A stretch of DNA of 64,000 nt from Massospora cicadina (Eukaryota > Entomophthoromycota > Entomophthoromycetes > Entomophthorales > Entomophthoraceae): assembly GCA_022478985.1 (NCBI GenBank), contig JAKSZP010014455.1:248001-312000 (forward strand). The letters run 5' to 3'. Shown piece by piece: positions 22,760 to 33,713 of the stretch (position 1 is the first letter of the stretch; each line of letters opens with the position of its first letter). A program made the translations under genes and the position numbers. A model generated the notes under the pieces. That model did no database searches, was not told the DNA's origin, and worked only from the letters and a program-made list of their open reading frames with translations.

Positions 22760-24690
22760 ATCAGCAGGTCTTGGCACTGTGTCTAAAACCATTACATTAG
22801 GTGCATCGAGGACATGGATTTTTCTGGTTTTTGACTACATGGACCCTAGGGCGGTTAGAGGGACCATTAGACGTATCCTTAAAGTGTAGGGTCGAGGCAG
22901 GGATCTTGTTGAGGGCCTCCTTAATCTCCCAAATAAAGTGAACCCATTCTTATGCCCAATCATATGCATTTGGACCTCAGGATAGGATCCCAAGGCAGAG
23001 ATGACAGCGGTGATAGCGTCGTTCAGGGTGATACAATTTGTCGTGACCAAAGGTTGTGCCTAGGCATAGAACCAGTTGGCAAACTCCATAGGGGTTTCTC
23101 CTTTATTCAGTCAAATGCCCATGAACGCTTGCTTTTGGTTGGCCAGAGTTTGATTACTGCCAAACTCTTGGATCAAGGCTGTACGGACCAGTTCCCAGGT
23201 GTTACACTCCTTCATATGGGAGGTCATGATCTCCCGGGTGGTGCTATCTAGACAAAAGTGGGTATAATTCACCTTCTGCCAATTGGTGGCCTCCTCCATG
23301 GAACTCTCATAGGCGTACAGAAAGGAGGCGATACTTTCTCATCCGGGAGTGAACCTTTCCTTGAAACTAGGTTTAAAGTTAGTTACAATGGGAGTGGAAA
23401 GGGTGTTAATGCCTGGGATGGGTACCAGCTCCAAGATCTCCATTTCCACATAATTCTGAGGAGTCCGCTGATCCAGCTGCCGCCAAAGACCTTCTAAGTC
23501 CTCTTGGATGTAGTCCCAATACTGGCTGAGGGTGGAAGCAGAAGCCTTATTGGCAACCTGCTCCTTGAGGAATTGAATCTCAGTGTTCTGTAGGTGGAGC
23601 TGGCTTTAGAGGGTGGTCAACTGGGTTTTGAACCCTCAATAAGTTTGTTCAAGCTGGGAGATCAAGCATTAGTAAGTTTAATGAAGGCACTGAGGTTATC
23701 CATCTCATCTGACAATGCCTCAATAGAGACCCTGGGGTTGAGGGGGACACCATTCGATTGGAGCTTACATCCCAGTGCCACCTTTTGGATTTGAACCCAT
23801 AGGGCAGCTAAAGCTGTTATTGCATCCCTTCACCAGGGGTCTTTAGGTTTGCCCAATGTTGAAGGGCCTAAGGGCCCTAGAGGTCCGCGGGGTCCTTCAG
23901 ATCCAGCTGGCCCTTGACGCCCCTTGGGGCCTTCAGGCCCCCTAGGTCCTTCTGGCCCAGCAATCATGGAGGGGTAGTCATGAGAGGCCAGCTCTCAATA
24001 GTGCTGTTGTAGGGATTGTACCAACTCTTTGACTTGAAAAGACACTGGGTCCATGTCGCCTCAAATAGCTGAGCGTTTTGACAAGATTGCTCCTTGAGGT
24101 GGTCGGAGATTCCGCTGTCTAATACTACAATTATATCGTGGATTTCATTGATTAATTGTCGGTTATCAATAATAGCTTCACAGTTGTTGTGCACAAAGGA
24201 AGAGGCAGCGTCATAGAAGTCTATAATGTAGGAATGTAAATTCTGGGTGAGTCCTAGTTGCTGGGAGACCTCCTGGTGGTGTAATTCAGACTAGCTGAAG
24301 GAGGTGATGGATAATGGGGTAGACAAAGTTATGAAGGTAGCAATCAGGCCCCAGGGTAAGTTCCTTAGCTGGCAATACAGCTGAGGCATAGAGGTCCCAC
24401 ATTGTGGAAGGTATGGAGGAGGCACGGGAGTGGCTTTAGCGGGCCCCACAGAGTAGATGCTGTTTATTAGTTGTTGGACGACACCATTGAGGTTTTCATA
24501 CTGGAGTTGGTATTGGCTCCCATCAAGGGAGGGCAGCAAGTGTTAAAAGGTGGCCCGAAATTCTAGCCTCTCCAGCTGCAAGGGTGGCGTTGCATATCGC
24601 GAGGTACTAACCCATCAAATAATACTTCTAGACTGACCAGTCATTTGGTCATCAAGGCTGCTAGTATTTTCCATTTTTTGTGATAGACAT
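22760..24690 (-). pseudogene. Gag of element C with collagen-like repeat and zinc knuckle
   Basis: The N-terminal part (24539-24291) reads in one frame, and a second open stretch (24194-23964) is rich in D, E, I and L. At 23958-23860 the frame encodes eleven consecutive Gly-X-Y triplets (first ones GPEGPRGPEGPKGRQGPA) with no stop, then STLGKP. Further on is a capsid-like block (about 23050-23400, with AFMGIRLN-type and LANQKQAFMGI readings). The zinc knuckle at about 22768-22806 reads C-T-stop-C-NGFR-H-SAKT-C, a CX2CX4HX4C whose second spacer codon became a stop (probably Trp or Gln originally). Most Ty3 Gags have no collagen-like tract. The frame is broken in several places. Confidence 0.75.
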
Positions 24691-24712
24691 TTTCACTTAA
24701 GACAGCTCGGAT

Positions 24713-24731
24713 CCCCCTGTAGTGAGCACCA
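24713..24731 (-). promoter_or_regulatory. Primer-binding site of element C
   Basis: The minus strand reads TGGTGCTCACTACAGGGGG, separated from the LTR by four bases (24732-24735). It is the same site as in J and D. Confidence 0.75.
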
Positions 24732-24735
24732 CTTC

Positions 24736-25149
24736 TGTTGGCACTACAGTTCTTTGGACTGGCGCCAGGGTTCACAGTGGCTTAAAATTAGAAAATTTGG
24801 AAAAAGCACAGAGAAGGAAACGGGAGAAATGGGTTAGAATACCAAATAATTATTTATGCTAAAAGGCATCAATATTTATAGGGTGTGTTGGGACTCAATG
24901 CCTTAGGGATTGTCAGGCCACATCCATTCAGGATCTTTACTGATCTTCCAGAATGGCCTCCTCATGGGCGTCCTCAATGGATAACATTGCTCACCTGACT
25001 AAAGGGGTGGAAGCGCCGCCCCACGTGACTCAGGAATAGGGGAGGAGGATCCTGAAATAGATTTAGCTTGGGTAGGTTTAATGACTGATTCAGCACAGCC
25101 TGATTCAAAAGAAGGAAATACATTTTGATTTTTATCTCAAATTCTGACA
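24736..25149 (-). repeat. 5' LTR of element C
   Basis: It pairs with 18636-19048. The plus-strand edge is TGTTGGCACTACAG and the other edge is AATTCTGACA, followed by the duplicated target GCCAG. Confidence 0.92.
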
Positions 25150-27370
25150 GCCAGAGCACCAGAATTACACGGCGTTCAAATGCCAACTTGTAATGTTCCA
25201 ATACTGAGATATGCCGCTTGTGCTGCGCAAGACCCTAGCGGTGTTCCAATGCATGATTGATCAAGTACTCAGTCAGATGACTGGCCAGTGTTGCATCACA
25301 TATAAGGATGACATCCTTGTGTTTTCACGTTCTAAGAAGTCACATGTATGCGACGTGTGGGAGGTCCTGGAGGCGTTGGCTGAGGCAGGATCATGGCTGA
25401 AGCCTTCAAAGTGTGAGTTTAACAAAGGGTCTGTTATGTCCATAAAGAATGTTTTGTTTGGGAAAGGCCTGAGGGTATGCTCAGATAATATACATGCGGT
25501 GCATGCATGGAAGGCACCAACGTATTAGACAGTTGTAAGAAGTTTCCTGGGGATGGTAAAATGCCTCCAGCGGTTAATCAAGAATCTATCAAATTTGACT
25601 TTGACACTTACACTATTAACACAAGATGTGCCATTCATATGGGGGAAGAAGAGTGGCGTGCATTCAACCAGCTGAAAGAGAAGCTCATTTCAGCGCTTGT
25701 CCTCGCCTATCCAGATCTTGAGAAACCTTTTGTGGTTTAGACAGATGTCTTGAATTTCAGTGTGGGAGCATTAATCTTACAGAGGAGAAAGGACGGGTTG
25801 GATCACACGGTGTGTTATTTCAGCTGGATAATAATTCTAACATAAACAAACTATCCAATATATGACTAGGAGCTACTTGTGGTGGTCGCTACACTGCAGG
25901 AGTGGCAACACCACAAGTTGTATGCACATCATCCTGTTGTAGTTCAGATGGACCATTGAGCACCGGAGAATTACTGGGAGCCCAGGAAGATGAATCATCT
26001 CTAATACTGGTGGCATGTGGAGCTGGTTCAGTATGATTTCCAAGTAGAGTACCAGCTGAGAGCAGTTAACTTTAGAGCAGATTGGTTGAGCTGGGATGCA
26101 GGGCTATCATATGAGAAGGCTGAGTTGGATAAGTATAACAAACATCCATGTTACAGTCAGATCAAATTTATCATGATGGTGAGAAAGGAGAATAAATCTG
26201 GAGGAGGAAATCCAATGGAATAAAAGAAGGTCATAATTTGAGTGTGATTCTTGGCTAAGATGGGGGCCAATAACACGGCCATCATCATACATACAGGAAG
26301 AAGGGTGGGATTTTGTACCATGACTCATGAGTATGGGTTCTAGATCAATTGCTACAGTGTGAAGCGCTGCAGGCGTTGCATGACCACCAATTGGATGGGA
26401 ATCTGGGGGTCAAGAAGATGGTAGATCTGGTGAAGCATAAATAGCTGTGGGCTGGACTTTGGAAGGATACCACAAAGTATGTGGCGGAGTGCTTGGATCG
26501 CACATGTTCAAAGCCTTTGTGTAGGCAGCCTGCAGGTAGGTTAGTCCCACACCAGGTTCCAAGCTGGCTATGGGGGTCAGTAAGCATGGATTTCATTATG
26601 GGGTTACCTAAGATCCACTGAAAGGATGCAATAATGTTTAGTGTCAATTGGTTGAATAAATATGCCGAGTTCTTCCCTTGTGCCTCAAATTTTACCAAAG
26701 ACACTGAAATGGTTTTCATTCTTGAGATATTTTCCCAGCAATGCCTTCTGGCAGAGATCATTTCAGATCGGGGACACCAATTTATATCAAAATTCTGGTC
26801 AAATTTGCTCAGTAACTTGTAGATTCGCCGTGTAGGGATTTGGTATATCATCCCCAAATTGATGAAAAGACAGAAAAGGTAAACCAAATATTAAAACAAT
26901 ACCTTTGATGCTACGTTTTGGATCATCAAGATGATTGGTTCGCCTAGATCATAATGGTCCAGTTCGCCTATAATAACCACTATCAGTTGTCGATAGGGAT
27001 GACCCTAATCGCACAAATCATGGATCAAATCTGGCGTTAAATGGGAGGTCAGGTGGCGGTGTATGCCAGGGGGTGGACGAGGTATCCCGCAGGATTATGG
27101 ATATTGAGAAAGAAGTTACAATATAACTTGGATTATGTCAAAGTGCGGCAGAAGTGGTATGCAGACTGACAGAGAGCGCCATACCCATTATTTGCTCCGG
27201 GAGAATGGGTTTTGGTGGCGGTAAAGAATTATGCAGTACCTTTAAAGAGCCAGAATCTTGGTTTAAAGTTCTTAGGTCATATAAGTTGATTCAGGTTATC
27301 AACAAGGTTGTATTTGAATTGGACCTTATGAAAGGGTCAAGGGCTCTTTTCAATTATCCGTAGCTCACAA
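25150..27370 (+). pseudogene. RT C-terminal part, RNase H and integrase of element B
   Basis: RT resumes in frame after the C insertion: EHQNYTAFKCQLVMFQY then stop then DMPLVLRKTLAVFQCMID. It carries a palm motif YKDD at 25301-25312, where YLDD or YADD is usual, and SKKSH...WLKPSKCEF. RNase H (about 25650-26110) reads AFNQLKEKLISALVLAYPDLEKPFVV, then a stop before TDV, and YDFQVEYQLRAVNFRADWLS. Integrase (26345-27150) includes LGVKKMVDLVKHK, SMDFIMGLPKIH, MFSVNWLNKYAEFFP and IISDRGHQFISKFW (second Asp present). The tail to 27370 reads APGEWVLVAVKNYAVP and similar, the usual C-terminal barrel. Frameshifts lie near 25530 and 26830. Confidence 0.82.
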
Positions 27371-27606
27371 CTTCAAGAATACCAGGGGCAAAGACCAAAA
27401 GCGGCTGGGGCTGTTGAGCCTGTGGGATGAGGATAACCAGGAATATGAAGTCAAATGAATCCTGAACAAGTGATGGGTGAGGGGTCAGTGGCAATTCCTG
27501 GTGAAGTGGAGAAGGTACCCAGTGGAGGAAGAGACTCAGCAAATGCTGGAGGAGTGTGCACTCTATCCAGAGAAGATTGAGAATTTCTTGGATTCTCAGG
27601 GAGTGA

Positions 27607-28280
27607 TGTGACAGATCAGGCCCAGCCAGATCCACAAATTGACCTCATTAATGGAATTTTGGATTAGCTCTAAATCTTGAAGTTAAGTTTGGTATTTGGA
27701 AATGACAGAAGAACAGATTGAGACTGGAATTGCAGTTTAGGATTTGAGTATTTGAGAATTGGGGCTATTCTGGAGTGTGGCACAACCGTTGTCTCAAATA
27801 ATTCAAATTGTGATCCACTGGGACGCAGGATTTTGTGAACAATGATTTGGATGTCGTTTTGAAAGCTTAAATCTGTATTTAATTATCATTACTACTACAA
27901 TGTCAATAAATGAGGAAAACCATAATTTAAAACAGTTACGTTTTCTCAAAAATTACCAATAAAATTATCAAAAATTTTGCTTGCCTAAAATCAATTTAAA
28001 GTTTATTCTAAAGAATATATTATTTAAATCAACCATAACAATGATCTGGGCCAGTGAGCTGGGCCAGGCGTTGGCTTCGTTTGTGGCCTTGTCATGGAAC
28101 CAGACGCTGCTGCTTGCATGCAGCATCACTAGAACTATGGTCCGTGAATATGTCATAAATTCTGGTAATGGCGTTCAGGTTTGGGGGTGATTCTCTGAAG
28201 GGTTGTCAGGCATGTGGGTGGGGACACGGCTAGTACTGCCAACTCCTTCATCATTTATTTGCATGGACCCATGTGGTACA
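27607..28280 (+). repeat. 3' LTR of element B
   Basis: It begins TGTGACAGATCAGG and ends GCATGGACCCATGTGGTACA. Both termini resemble those of element G (TGTAACAGATCAGG and GCGTGAACCCATTAGTAACA), although the LTR bodies differ. Confidence 0.72.
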
Positions 28281-28285
28281 AGTGC

Positions 28286-28960
28286 CAGATACTAAAGCCG
28301 CATAAAATATGATAAGTTACCAATTGGTAAAGCCAGGATTTGCATGAGTTCGGTCTCAATTGACATTATAGACCATCTAATGTAAGCATGGGCGGAATAT
28401 GTTACATTGTAGCAGCGACTGATCGCCTTAGAAGATGGGTCAAAACCTGAGCATTAAGATGAGCTGATACATTAAGAACTGCTCACTATTCCTTGAGCAG
28501 GTGCTATATTGACACAGGTGTCCCAGATGCTATTGAACAATAAAGGGACGAATTTCACCTACTAAGTGATTCCATACCTGAATGACTTGATGGGGACCAA
28601 AGAGGTGGCGTTTACATCATATTGACCGAAAACAAAAGGGTTGTCAGATGTTTCAATGGGACACTGGCCACTTTGCTAAGGAAACTGATCTCAGGTAATG
28701 CGTCATCATGGGCATCTTATATAAGTTTGATGATATTTACATACAATATCATTTCCATTTGGTGATGGGAAAAACGCCATTCAGATTATTATATGGTCAA
28801 AGGCAGCATTGCCGCTTGTTCTTTATTCTTTGGTGGAATTGACTATGGGATGAGTTCAGATAAATACTTGTACTGTCTTGCAAATCTAATAGTGGACCTC
28901 CAATCTCAGACTTGCAATATGATGATCAAAGGAAGAATATTAGTGACTAAATCTGATGAC
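28286..28960 (+). pseudogene. Integrase of element E/A, continued
   Basis: After the B insertion and the target copy AGTGC the integrase continues. The zinc-finger CX2C is completed by the TGC of the target copy. Then SMGGICYIVAATDRLRRWVKT (first catalytic Asp, ATDRL, about 28386-28446), NNKGTNFTY and LNDLMGTKEVAFTSY (about 28536-28625) follow the usual order. Later KNAIQIIIWSKAA reflects the conserved TPFELLYGRKP-type block. Stops and at least two frameshifts are present. No 3' LTR of E/A could be identified because the 5' copy is outside the window for comparison. Confidence 0.75.
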
Positions 28961-29298
28961 AATGTTTAATTTAGCCATAGGGAATTTTCGTTGGAGAATA
29001 AGTAGCCTATTATGATACACATGCGTTTGATCACCAAAATAAGCTAGACATATTATGGTTGGGACTGTTTGAGATTATTATGAAAATGACAAATGATGCC
29101 TATGCAATCTAAGATTTTTCTGATGGTTGTTTGATTAATAGAGTACACAGCAAATTCCTAAAAAAGTGGATTTAATAATAAAAAAAGGAAAAACATAAGA
29201 GGTTAAAAATTATAAAAAATAATTTAAAGTATTTGAAAATAATAAAAATAGTATTATAACTCATGGGAAAAATACAGTACCAATTTTATTTATTTTAT
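28960..29298. other. A-rich stretch without a gene
   Basis: About 340 bases, strongly A-rich around 29165-29260 (runs such as AATAAAAAAAGGAAAAAC). It may contain the polypurine tract or 3' LTR of E/A, but nothing can be shown. No ORF of interest. Confidence 0.5.
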
Positions 29299-30480
29299 TT
29301 AATAGCCTTGGGTTGTGAGGTGCGAGTCCTCTTTTGGCACCTCTGGCGGGGAATTGAATGACAATATTGGAGAAGAGGCCACCAAAGTTGATCTGAAATT
29401 GGAACTAATAAGCTTTAGAGCTACCTGAAACCATGTTTTTGATACCAAGGAGTACCCTGAGAATATGTGATGATTGGGAGCATGAAAAGAACATCCAAAT
29501 TTGCTAGATGAGAAACCCCAGATCACAAGGGGAAACAACAATGGAGATAAAAGCAATTGGTGAAAAAGTACATGTAATCTTTATATGGCACAGGATCTTG
29601 GAGCTGTGTCCGGAATTCTTGGCGATGAGCTCTGTTGAGTTCACTAGCCATATGGGAAAACAATAAACAAGGAAGATGAGCAGATGGTTGTTGGATTATA
29701 CCCCCTGATGATCGCCATGAGGGGAAGATACCACTGAATAGTCCCAGTTGCAAAGTAGTCATGAGGGCAACTAACTGCTTCTTGGAGGAGATGACAGCAT
29801 GCCTCCTGGAAATGAGAGGGGAATAAGTAGTGTGAATTTGGTGATGCGTGGAGTGGGGCAGCCATATGCAAATAACTTGTCCTGAGAAATGGTGCATATA
29901 CGCCCAGGTATATCAATAAAAATGTGACTAAGATCATGAGGGGTGAAGGAAATGCTGTTGGCTTCAGATAATCTCCCCAAAAAATCTTGATATGGAGGCT
30001 CAACATGTTCATATATACCAATCTTCAATCTGGTCAATAAAACATTGGTTGATAAAACGGCCCATTTTGAAAGAGAAACTCTGGGAGTTGATCTGACTCA
30101 TAGAGGAATGACTAGTCAAAATTGGTGAAAATTGCTTCATTTGGCTTGAGGGCTATTGCTGGTTGTAATAAAGATGTAGGAGAATCCTGAACAACTTACA
30201 GTCAAGTTCAACGTTGGTATATTGAGGAACTAACAAGTTTAAATTAATAGAAGAGATGGCCAACCCTGTTTCCTCTTCAGGTATAGGTACTTTTGTTTGA
30301 AAGGACTGAGGAAGGATTCACTGAATCCATCTGACTCAGAGCACTGGTTCTAGAGTGGCCAGAAAGGATACTTCTTTAGGCAGTTTGTGACATCACTTGG
30401 AAAAGTGTGGTGTCCGTTTTAGACAAGCCAGCCAAGTATCACTCATACCAAGAAGTATTGGAGGAAAAGGACCTTTTGAA
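29299..30480 (-). pseudogene. Unidentified degraded ORF of about 370 codons
   Basis: One minus-strand frame can be followed from about 30480 to 29520 with few stops, far fewer than the surrounding elements. The last part continues in another frame to a stop near 29299 (ending PPEVPKEDSHLTTQGY). Recognisable stretches are KGPFPPILLGMSDTWLACL at the start, LAISSINLNLLVPQYTNVEL, MGRFINQCFIDQIEDWYI and ASELNRAHRQEFRTQLQDP. Other overlapping frames (29644-30021, 29771-30037) are also open, reflecting composition. I do not recognise the family; no RT, zinc knuckle or transposase triad was found. It could be a transposon gene or a decayed host gene. Confidence 0.4.
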
Positions 30481-30489
30481 TGAATAACC

Positions 30490-31779
30490 TGGTCAAGCGG
30501 AGGATGTGTAAATTTCTATATGACCACATTATCTTGTTTAGGTTTATTTAAGCTTTAGTTTATTTAACTACTGGTTCATAACTGTAATTTTATTTTTTCT
30601 TATTAATTAAGCTTTGAGATGACAATTTAATTATGCCAACTATTCAGCAATAATAACCAATTGATTAATTAATCATAAAGATTTACAGAGAATTGTATCT
30701 AATGATAACTATTATTACTATTTTATTGGGGATTTTTGCCAAAAACATGGATATGAGTAAGTCAGCTTAAAATGAGCAATTATTAAGAGGAAATTATTGG
30801 GTTTAGTAGCCAACATGTTGGCTGAATTGTTTGACGATTTAAATACTCTTTTCATAATGAACATCAGATGGAGTCTTTCCCAAAATTGAACTAAATATTC
30901 CTTTTTGTCAGTTAGCTATGCTGAGATCAAGGTTACCACAATTGCTCTAACACATGTCCTCCATTACTATAGCCTATAAACACTCTTAATTTTCATGATA
31001 TTATTTACCTTATAGCTGAAATTCTTTATTGATATCAATTATCTGTTATTACTTCAGGGTTGAAGTTATAGAAAAATAACTTCCTTTTTAAGTCAACCAC
31101 CAGAGTGAGGCCAAAGTCACAAGAATCTTTAATATTTCCAAATTGATGTCAGTCACTTGTATTTTTACTTATTACCAGAGTGAGACCAAAAGTCATTTAT
31201 CTTATCAACATACGCCAGAGTAGGGCCAAATCTTCCCTAAATTAAAGCTTGAAAATAGTTGTCTTCATACAATTAGAAAGTCCACATTATATTTCAGTGT
31301 CAGAAGTTAAGCGGACCTTTGCATCAGTGAAAGCTCTACGTTTTTTACACCAACTCTACCATATCCCTGTACCCTCCCTTAATCCACCTTTCAATTATGT
31401 CGCACATTTATACAAACAACACTTCCCATATGCAGTCAGAACAGTATTCAAATCATTAAACTTCCACACTTGTCCTCCTTAGATTTATTGATTTTTGCCT
31501 CAAAGAATTATTTAAATTGAGTACCTTCTTAAAAGGATGTTGCCTCTTTTGTGGAAAACCCCATTACTTTTCTTAAGTTCATATGTCCTTACTTGTACTT
31601 ACCTTCCTACCAACACCTTGCTGGTGGTTACACTTGTAATTCTACTTTCACATCTCCTACTCCAAATATATTATATGTGTAGTCGTTATCTTTTTTCCGC
31701 TTGATATCACTTTTGAGCAAATTTAAAAAATTAAAGCAGAACAAACAAATTCATAGAACCAACACACAGCAAAGCCCCA
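30490..31779. other. AT-rich spacer with three copies of a 16-base motif
   Basis: No convincing gene. CCAGAGTGAGGCCAAA or close variants occur at 31100-31115, 31175-31190 and 31215-31230. The region directly precedes the family-I ORF I3 and could be its 5' untranslated or promoter region. The 77-codon ORF at 31249-31482 has no recognisable features. Confidence 0.4.
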
Positions 31780-33138
31780 ATGTCCTCGGCCCTACCACCT
31801 GACAATCCAAAATGGGGCAGCGGTGAAAAACCCTAGCATCTTCCACCCAGCGGGAAAACGCTATAATATAAATCAACCAGCCCCCAACGCCTTGGGTTGA
31901 TATGTTCCCCCCAAGTATCTATCTTTACATTGAACGTTCCCAAGGGGTGCCTCATAGACCCATTGTGCTCCCCCAAAGCAAGATGTTATTTGACCCCTGG
32001 GTTGAATATAGTAAATTGTTTCCTTAAAATGTCAAACAGATAATAGAATTAGCCCAGGCGCTTATGCAGCCTGCAGGCCTTATCAACTTCCACTCTACAA
32101 GGGGTACTTTGACCTTGGCTTTTCTTGTAGAGCTGATGCTGCAATTGCAGTCACCATTCCTCTGGTTTTCCAGGGAATTCCCCTCCCAACTACTTGCACC
32201 TGGTTTCTTGATGACACCACTCTTGTGGTTCAATTAGCAGGCCTCCCTACCTACCTCATTGATACTTTATATAATGAACTGATAGATATATTGCTGGCAT
32301 ATGGCTTCAATCACATTCTATAATTTGTGGCTCCCAATGGAGCCAACTGACTCGTGTGGCCCTTATGCCTTTGCAACTATACATCCAATCTCAACTGAAT
32401 ATCCATTTTGATTCACCCTCACACTGTTGTCTCCTATTCCCCAGCCACCCTTTCTGGGCCAGAGTAGATAAAGAGCGCACCATCTGTCCCATTTGCTTCA
32501 CCCTAGACCATTTGAAGCAGCGCTGCTCCTCCATATCCCAAGCCGCAGCCCACACGCCCAACTCCTCCCATGATGCTCCCATTGCTAATCCCAAAAATTT
32601 CTTCAAATGGGGCATAATCCTTCCTCCCGCTCCCCCAAGGCGACAGATGCAACCTCCACTGATTCAGCCAATAAGGAACCTACATGCAAACCCTGACTCC
32701 CACCCCAATCAATCAGGAGCCAACATGTACCCCAGTATTTAAAAAAACTCACCCAGCCACCCAACCCAGCCCACCTGTCTGCAAATCAGACTATTGTCTT
32801 CAACCAAAATCCCTGGGATTACTTGATAGAGGTTGATGATTTGGGTAATTCTGTCCTCAACTCAGTCAAGGCCCCAGGTCTTGAAATGTACTAAAATGCA
32901 GAATATGCAGCTAAATTTCCAACTTGGCATAATGCTCTATTCCCCAATGCTGATGAGTTCCAAAGTGATGACCAACTTGCTAAAGAGGATGTTGCATCCC
33001 CTGATTGTCGCCCCCTCCAAAAGGCCATAGCAAAATCAGTCGCAATCTTGGCCAAGGGGCTACCCATCCCGCTCCTTCCTCCAATGCAAAAAGTACATAA
33101 AAAGCATTCCTCTAATTCCACCTAGTAGCCAACAATGC
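31780..33138 (+). pseudogene. Family-I gene copy I3 (gag-like or LINE ORF1-like), first part
   Basis: A start is proposed at 31780 (MSSALPPDNPKWGSG), matching PPWGNGAPP of I1 and AWGGGAPP of I2. The body contains VVQLAGLPTYLI-type residues (about 32228-32265). It then has HPFWARVDKERTICPICFTLDHLKQRC (about 32445-32525), a CX2C-containing zinc-binding segment in the place of HPFWAWAKNGH in I2, followed by NPKNFFKWGIILPP. The last stretch (about 32775-33126) is an unusually clean acidic segment starting NQTIVFNQNPWDYLIEVDD and ending KVHKKHSSNST. The ORF is interrupted at 33138 by element J. The order (conserved globular domain, then zinc knuckle) resembles the ORF1 of some LINEs; assignment is tentative. 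Confidence 0.55.
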
Positions 33139-33694
33139 TGTCACTATTCCAATATGACTGGACGATAATCATGGGACAGCAGGGCGGAATCCGCCAAACA
33201 TAGTATCAATTATGATTATTCAAGTGCCTTGAGATGAGGCGATATTGGGATAACAGGTTTTTATTGGATATAATAGGTTTTATTGGATCGCCTCTATATA
33301 AGAAGATAAGGCGATGTCAACACTTGACAAATACAAAATAAACCGCCTACAATTAGGGCGACAGAGGATTAAAGAACAATATAATTTTGAGGAGAATCAG
33401 CGGAATAGAATAGCCCAAACCATGAGATGCTGTATTGCCTAAAGCCGCTGTATTTAAGTGATATGGGCGATTGAGAGAGAAGTTGTTTTTAGTGTAGAAG
33501 AGACGGGACAGCAAAATTAGCTGTATTTATAAAGTTAAATAAAGAATCAATAGGGGCAATTGCTTCTCATTTAAGTATATTCTCAAGTGTGTCCAAAGGA
33601 CTGACAATCCCCACATCATCTGTCTGTTAATTAGTGGGTTTGACCTGTGCAAATAACCTGACGGATCCTAACAATACCGTCCAAAATTATAACA
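33139..33694 (+). repeat. 5' LTR of element J
   Basis: It pairs with 39120-39684. Differences are mainly TG against CA at the same site, for example ACCTGACGG here and ACCCAACAG in the 3' copy, both derivable from ACCCGACGG. A possible TATA-like segment CTCTATATAAG lies at 33291-33301 in both copies. Confidence 0.93.
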
Positions 33695-33695
33695 G

Positions 33696-33713
33696 TGGTG
33701 CTCACTACAGGGG
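33696..33713 (+). promoter_or_regulatory. Primer-binding site of element J
   Basis: TGGTGCTCACTACAGGGG lies one base after the LTR end. It would pair with a tRNA 3' end reading ...CTGTAGTGAGCACCA. The tRNA identity was not assigned. Confidence 0.75.

Larger units (their letters stand above)
18636..25149 (-). mobile_element. Element C: full-length Ty3/gypsy retrotransposon inserted in the RT of B
   Basis: LTRs of 413 and 414 bases (18636-19048 and 24736-25149) begin TGTCAG and end CAACA on the minus strand. A perfect target-site duplication GCCAG flanks them (18631-18635 / 25150-25154). On the minus strand the order is primer site, gag with a collagen-like run, zinc knuckle, protease (D-S-G), RT (YLDD), RNase H, integrase, polypurine tract (GAGGGGGGCA, about 19049-19060), 3' LTR. 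At 6.5 kb it has the size of a complete element. Many stops are present, but domains are easy to read, so it is younger than its host B. Confidence 0.92.
16156..28280 (+). mobile_element. Element B: Ty3/gypsy retrotransposon split by element C
   Basis: The LTRs are 16156-16825 and 27607-28280 (670 and 674 bases). They share the segment around CCTCATTAATG near the start and the segment around GGCCAGGCGTTGGCTT further on. Order on the plus strand: gag (17079-17540), zinc-knuckle remnant, protease (D-T-G at 17850-17858), RT split at 18635/25150, RNase H, integrase. The target site lies in the E/A integrase. The right flank is AGTGC, the left AGGTC, and only AGTGC gives the CVEC zinc-finger residues expected there. 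Excluding C the element is about 5.6 kb. RT and gag differ clearly from those of C, D, J and K, so it belongs to another lineage. Confidence 0.8.

Noticed and set aside
18636..25149. Classical RIP (CpA to TpA) as the cause of stops
   Set aside because: LTR comparisons show mirrored TG/CA pairs that point to CpG; a proper context count was not possible by eye.
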